Source: Leptothrix sp. (in: b-proteobacteria)
GTDB taxonomy: Bacteria > Pseudomonadota > Gammaproteobacteria > Burkholderiales > Burkholderiaceae_C
Assembly (NCBI GenBank): GCA_013822685.1
Contig: PNKV01000005.1
Span: 124,001-188,000, forward strand
DNA: 64,000 nucleotides
Direction of reading: 5' to 3'
Below are positions 62,906 to 64,000 of this stretch, one piece after another; position 1 is the first letter of the stretch; each line of letters starts with the position of its first letter. A program made the position numbers and the translations under genes. The notes under the pieces are model-generated. The model had not been told where the DNA came from, did not search any database, and saw only the letters and a list, made by a program, of their open reading frames with translations.

Positions 62906-63540
62906 AGCAAGAGCCGATCTATGAGGTGGCCAAGCGCATTTTTGACGTGACGGTGGTCTTGGCCTTGCTGCCGCTGGTGTTGCTTGTGGTGGTGGTTTGC
63001 GGGCTTTTGATCCGCCTGCAAAGCCCGGGCCCCTTGCTGCTGTTCCAGATCAGGGAAGGGCGCCACGGGCGGTGCTTTGAGTTGCTGAAGCTCCGAACCA
63101 TGCACATGGATTCCGAAGCGCGCTTGAAGCAGCACCTTGACGCAGACCCGCGCGCCCGAGAGCAGTGGGAGCGGTATCTCTGTTTGCCCCATGACCCGCG
63201 AGTGGCAGGGGCGGTTGCCAACTTTTGCCGCCGTTATTCGATTGACGAGGTACCCCAGCTTTGGAATGTTTTGTTGGGGCACATGAGCCTGGTGGGGCCG
63301 CGCCCCATGATCCCCGCCGATGCCCGAAGGTTCTTCAGCGAAGAGGTGCGCCAGCTGCGGCTGCAGGTCAAACCTGGCCTGACCGGCTTGTGGCAGGCCA
63401 CGCGCGTCAGCAAGAAAGACATGCTGGACAGCATGGCCGTGCGGGATCTTGACTACCTGAAAAGACGATCGTTGGTGCTGGACCTGTGGATCTGCTTGCG
63501 CACCTTCAAATCCGTTTTATCAGGCGGCGGTCAATATTGA
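62902..63540 (+). CDS. Undecaprenyl-phosphate sugar phosphotransferase
   Basis: The 212-residue bacterial sugar transferase is the short monotopic form: one N-terminal membrane segment (VTVVLALLPLVLLVVVVCGLLI) and the catalytic domain with SPGPLLLFQIREGRHG, ELLKLRTMHMDSEA, RYSIDEVPQLWNVLLGHMSLVGPRP, and VKPGLTGLWQ. It starts polysaccharide synthesis by moving a sugar-phosphate to the lipid carrier. It is coupled to the UGM-like gene (ATGA). Confidence 0.92.
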   Translation: MKQEPIYEVAKRIFDVTVVLALLPLVLLVVVVCGLLIRLQSPGPLLLFQIREGRHGRCFELLKLRTMHMDSEARLKQHLDADPRAREQWERYLCLPHDPRVAGAVANFCRRYSIDEVPQLWNVLLGHMSLVGPRPMIPADARRFFSEEVRQLRLQVKPGLTGLWQATRVSKKDMLDSMAVRDLDYLKRRSLVLDLWICLRTFKSVLSGGGQY

Positions 63541-64000
63541 CCTGGCGTGGTGCCGGCCATTTTGGCCGTGAGGGCTGGCAGGGTGATACCGGGCTCGCCC
63601 TGCAAGGCCTGCTGCCATGCTTGCCAGGCTTGATCGACCAAGGCGGTGTAGCTTTGTTTGAACTGCTGCTTTGAAAAGCGCAGTGCGTTTTCGCGGCAGG
63701 CCTGGGGCGTGATGCTGGCCTCGTGCTGCTCAAACTCGGCAAGGGCTTGGCGAATGGCTTCAGGCGTGGCCTCATTGAACAGCACGCCGGTGGGTGCTTG
63801 GTGTTGCCCGAGGGGCCTGACGATCTCGGCCGTGCCGCCCCGGGCCAGGCCGATGACCGGTGCCCCGGCGGCCTGCGCCTCTGCCACGATGATGCCGAAG
63901 TCTTCTTCGGCCGCGAACACAAAGGCCCGGGCTCGCCCCATGTGGTCCGCCATGGCCTCGTCGCTCACCCACCCCAGAAACTCGATGTTGGCACCGGCCC
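63531..64000 (-). CDS. Glycosyltransferase family 4 (GT1-like), C-terminal part
   Basis: The frame is open to the window edge, so the N-terminal acceptor-binding half is missing. The visible C-terminal domain has ANIEFLGWVSDEAMADHM, FVFAAEEDFGIIVAEAQAAG (the E-x7-E nucleotide-sugar motif), and APVIGLARGGTAEIV, typical of the GT-B fold family 4. It is convergent with the sugar transferase gene and overlaps its 3' end by 10 bases. It is probably part of the same exopolysaccharide locus. Confidence 0.88.
   Translation of the reverse strand, partial: AGANIEFLGWVSDEAMADHMGRARAFVFAAEEDFGIIVAEAQAAGAPVIGLARGGTAEIVRPLGQHQAPTGVLFNEATPEAIRQALAEFEQHEASITPQACRENALRFSKQQFKQSYTALVDQAWQAWQQALQGEPGITLPALTAKMAGTTPGQY

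Overview
This is a GC-rich bacterial chromosome segment, most likely from the Burkholderiales (Comamonadaceae/Sphaerotilaceae-like). The evidence is gene content and order: pyrG-kdsA-eno-ftsB, map-glnD, dnaX-ybaB-recR, sucA-sucB-lpd, a full-length purL, several PEP-CTERM proteins, and a two-subunit GMC oxidoreductase with a Tat-type small subunit. No rRNA, tRNA or CRISPR array was seen.

Layout. 1-8.2 kb: end of xseA, iron superoxide dismutase, the 2-oxoglutarate dehydrogenase operon (sucA, sucB, lpd) and zapE. 8.2-18.1 kb: a PEP-CTERM protein, a PP2C phosphatase, a YdcH-like protein, glnD, map, purL and a DUF2322 protein. 18.2-25 kb: pyrG, kdsA, eno, then a membrane acyltransferase lying between eno and ftsB, then pnuC and a NadR-type kinase (NAD salvage). 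25-42.3 kb: housekeeping and stress genes, including hslO, a gamma-carbonic-anhydrase-like protein, yaaA, a prolyl hydroxylase, rhlE, dnaX-ybaB-recR, a MAPEG protein, mltD-gloB, rnhA, molybdenum cofactor genes (moaA, mobA), an NlpC/P60 hydrolase, ohr and a Sel1 protein. 42.3-45.7 kb: a three-gene unit for unsaturated fatty acid oxidation (fadH, an NTF2-like protein, a dienoyl-CoA isomerase), with two near-identical palindromes bracketing its promoter.

45.7-51.75 kb is the accessory region. It starts with about 700 bp of non-coding DNA holding degenerate repeats of about 105 bp with palindromic cores. Next come three visibly AT-richer genes, each followed by an integron attC site: a class III cyclase-like protein, a DUF4062 (TIR-like) protein and a lipoprotein. 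No integrase gene is present, so this looks like a cluster of attC sites lacking an integrase (CALIN). Directly after the last attC lies a two-gene operon: an unclassified reverse transcriptase and a PD-(D/E)XK-like nuclease. This is the best candidate for an under-described defence system in the window.

51.75-64 kb returns to GC-rich DNA: a DUF4256 protein, a YbaK-type deacylase, two tandem PEP-CTERM paralogues, a PACE transporter divergent from a LysR regulator, a TbpB-like surface lipoprotein, a DUF454 protein, the Tat subunit/GMC oxidoreductase/PadR group, and the start of a polysaccharide locus (UDP-galactopyranose-mutase-like flavoprotein, undecaprenyl-phosphate sugar transferase, glycosyltransferase running off the end).
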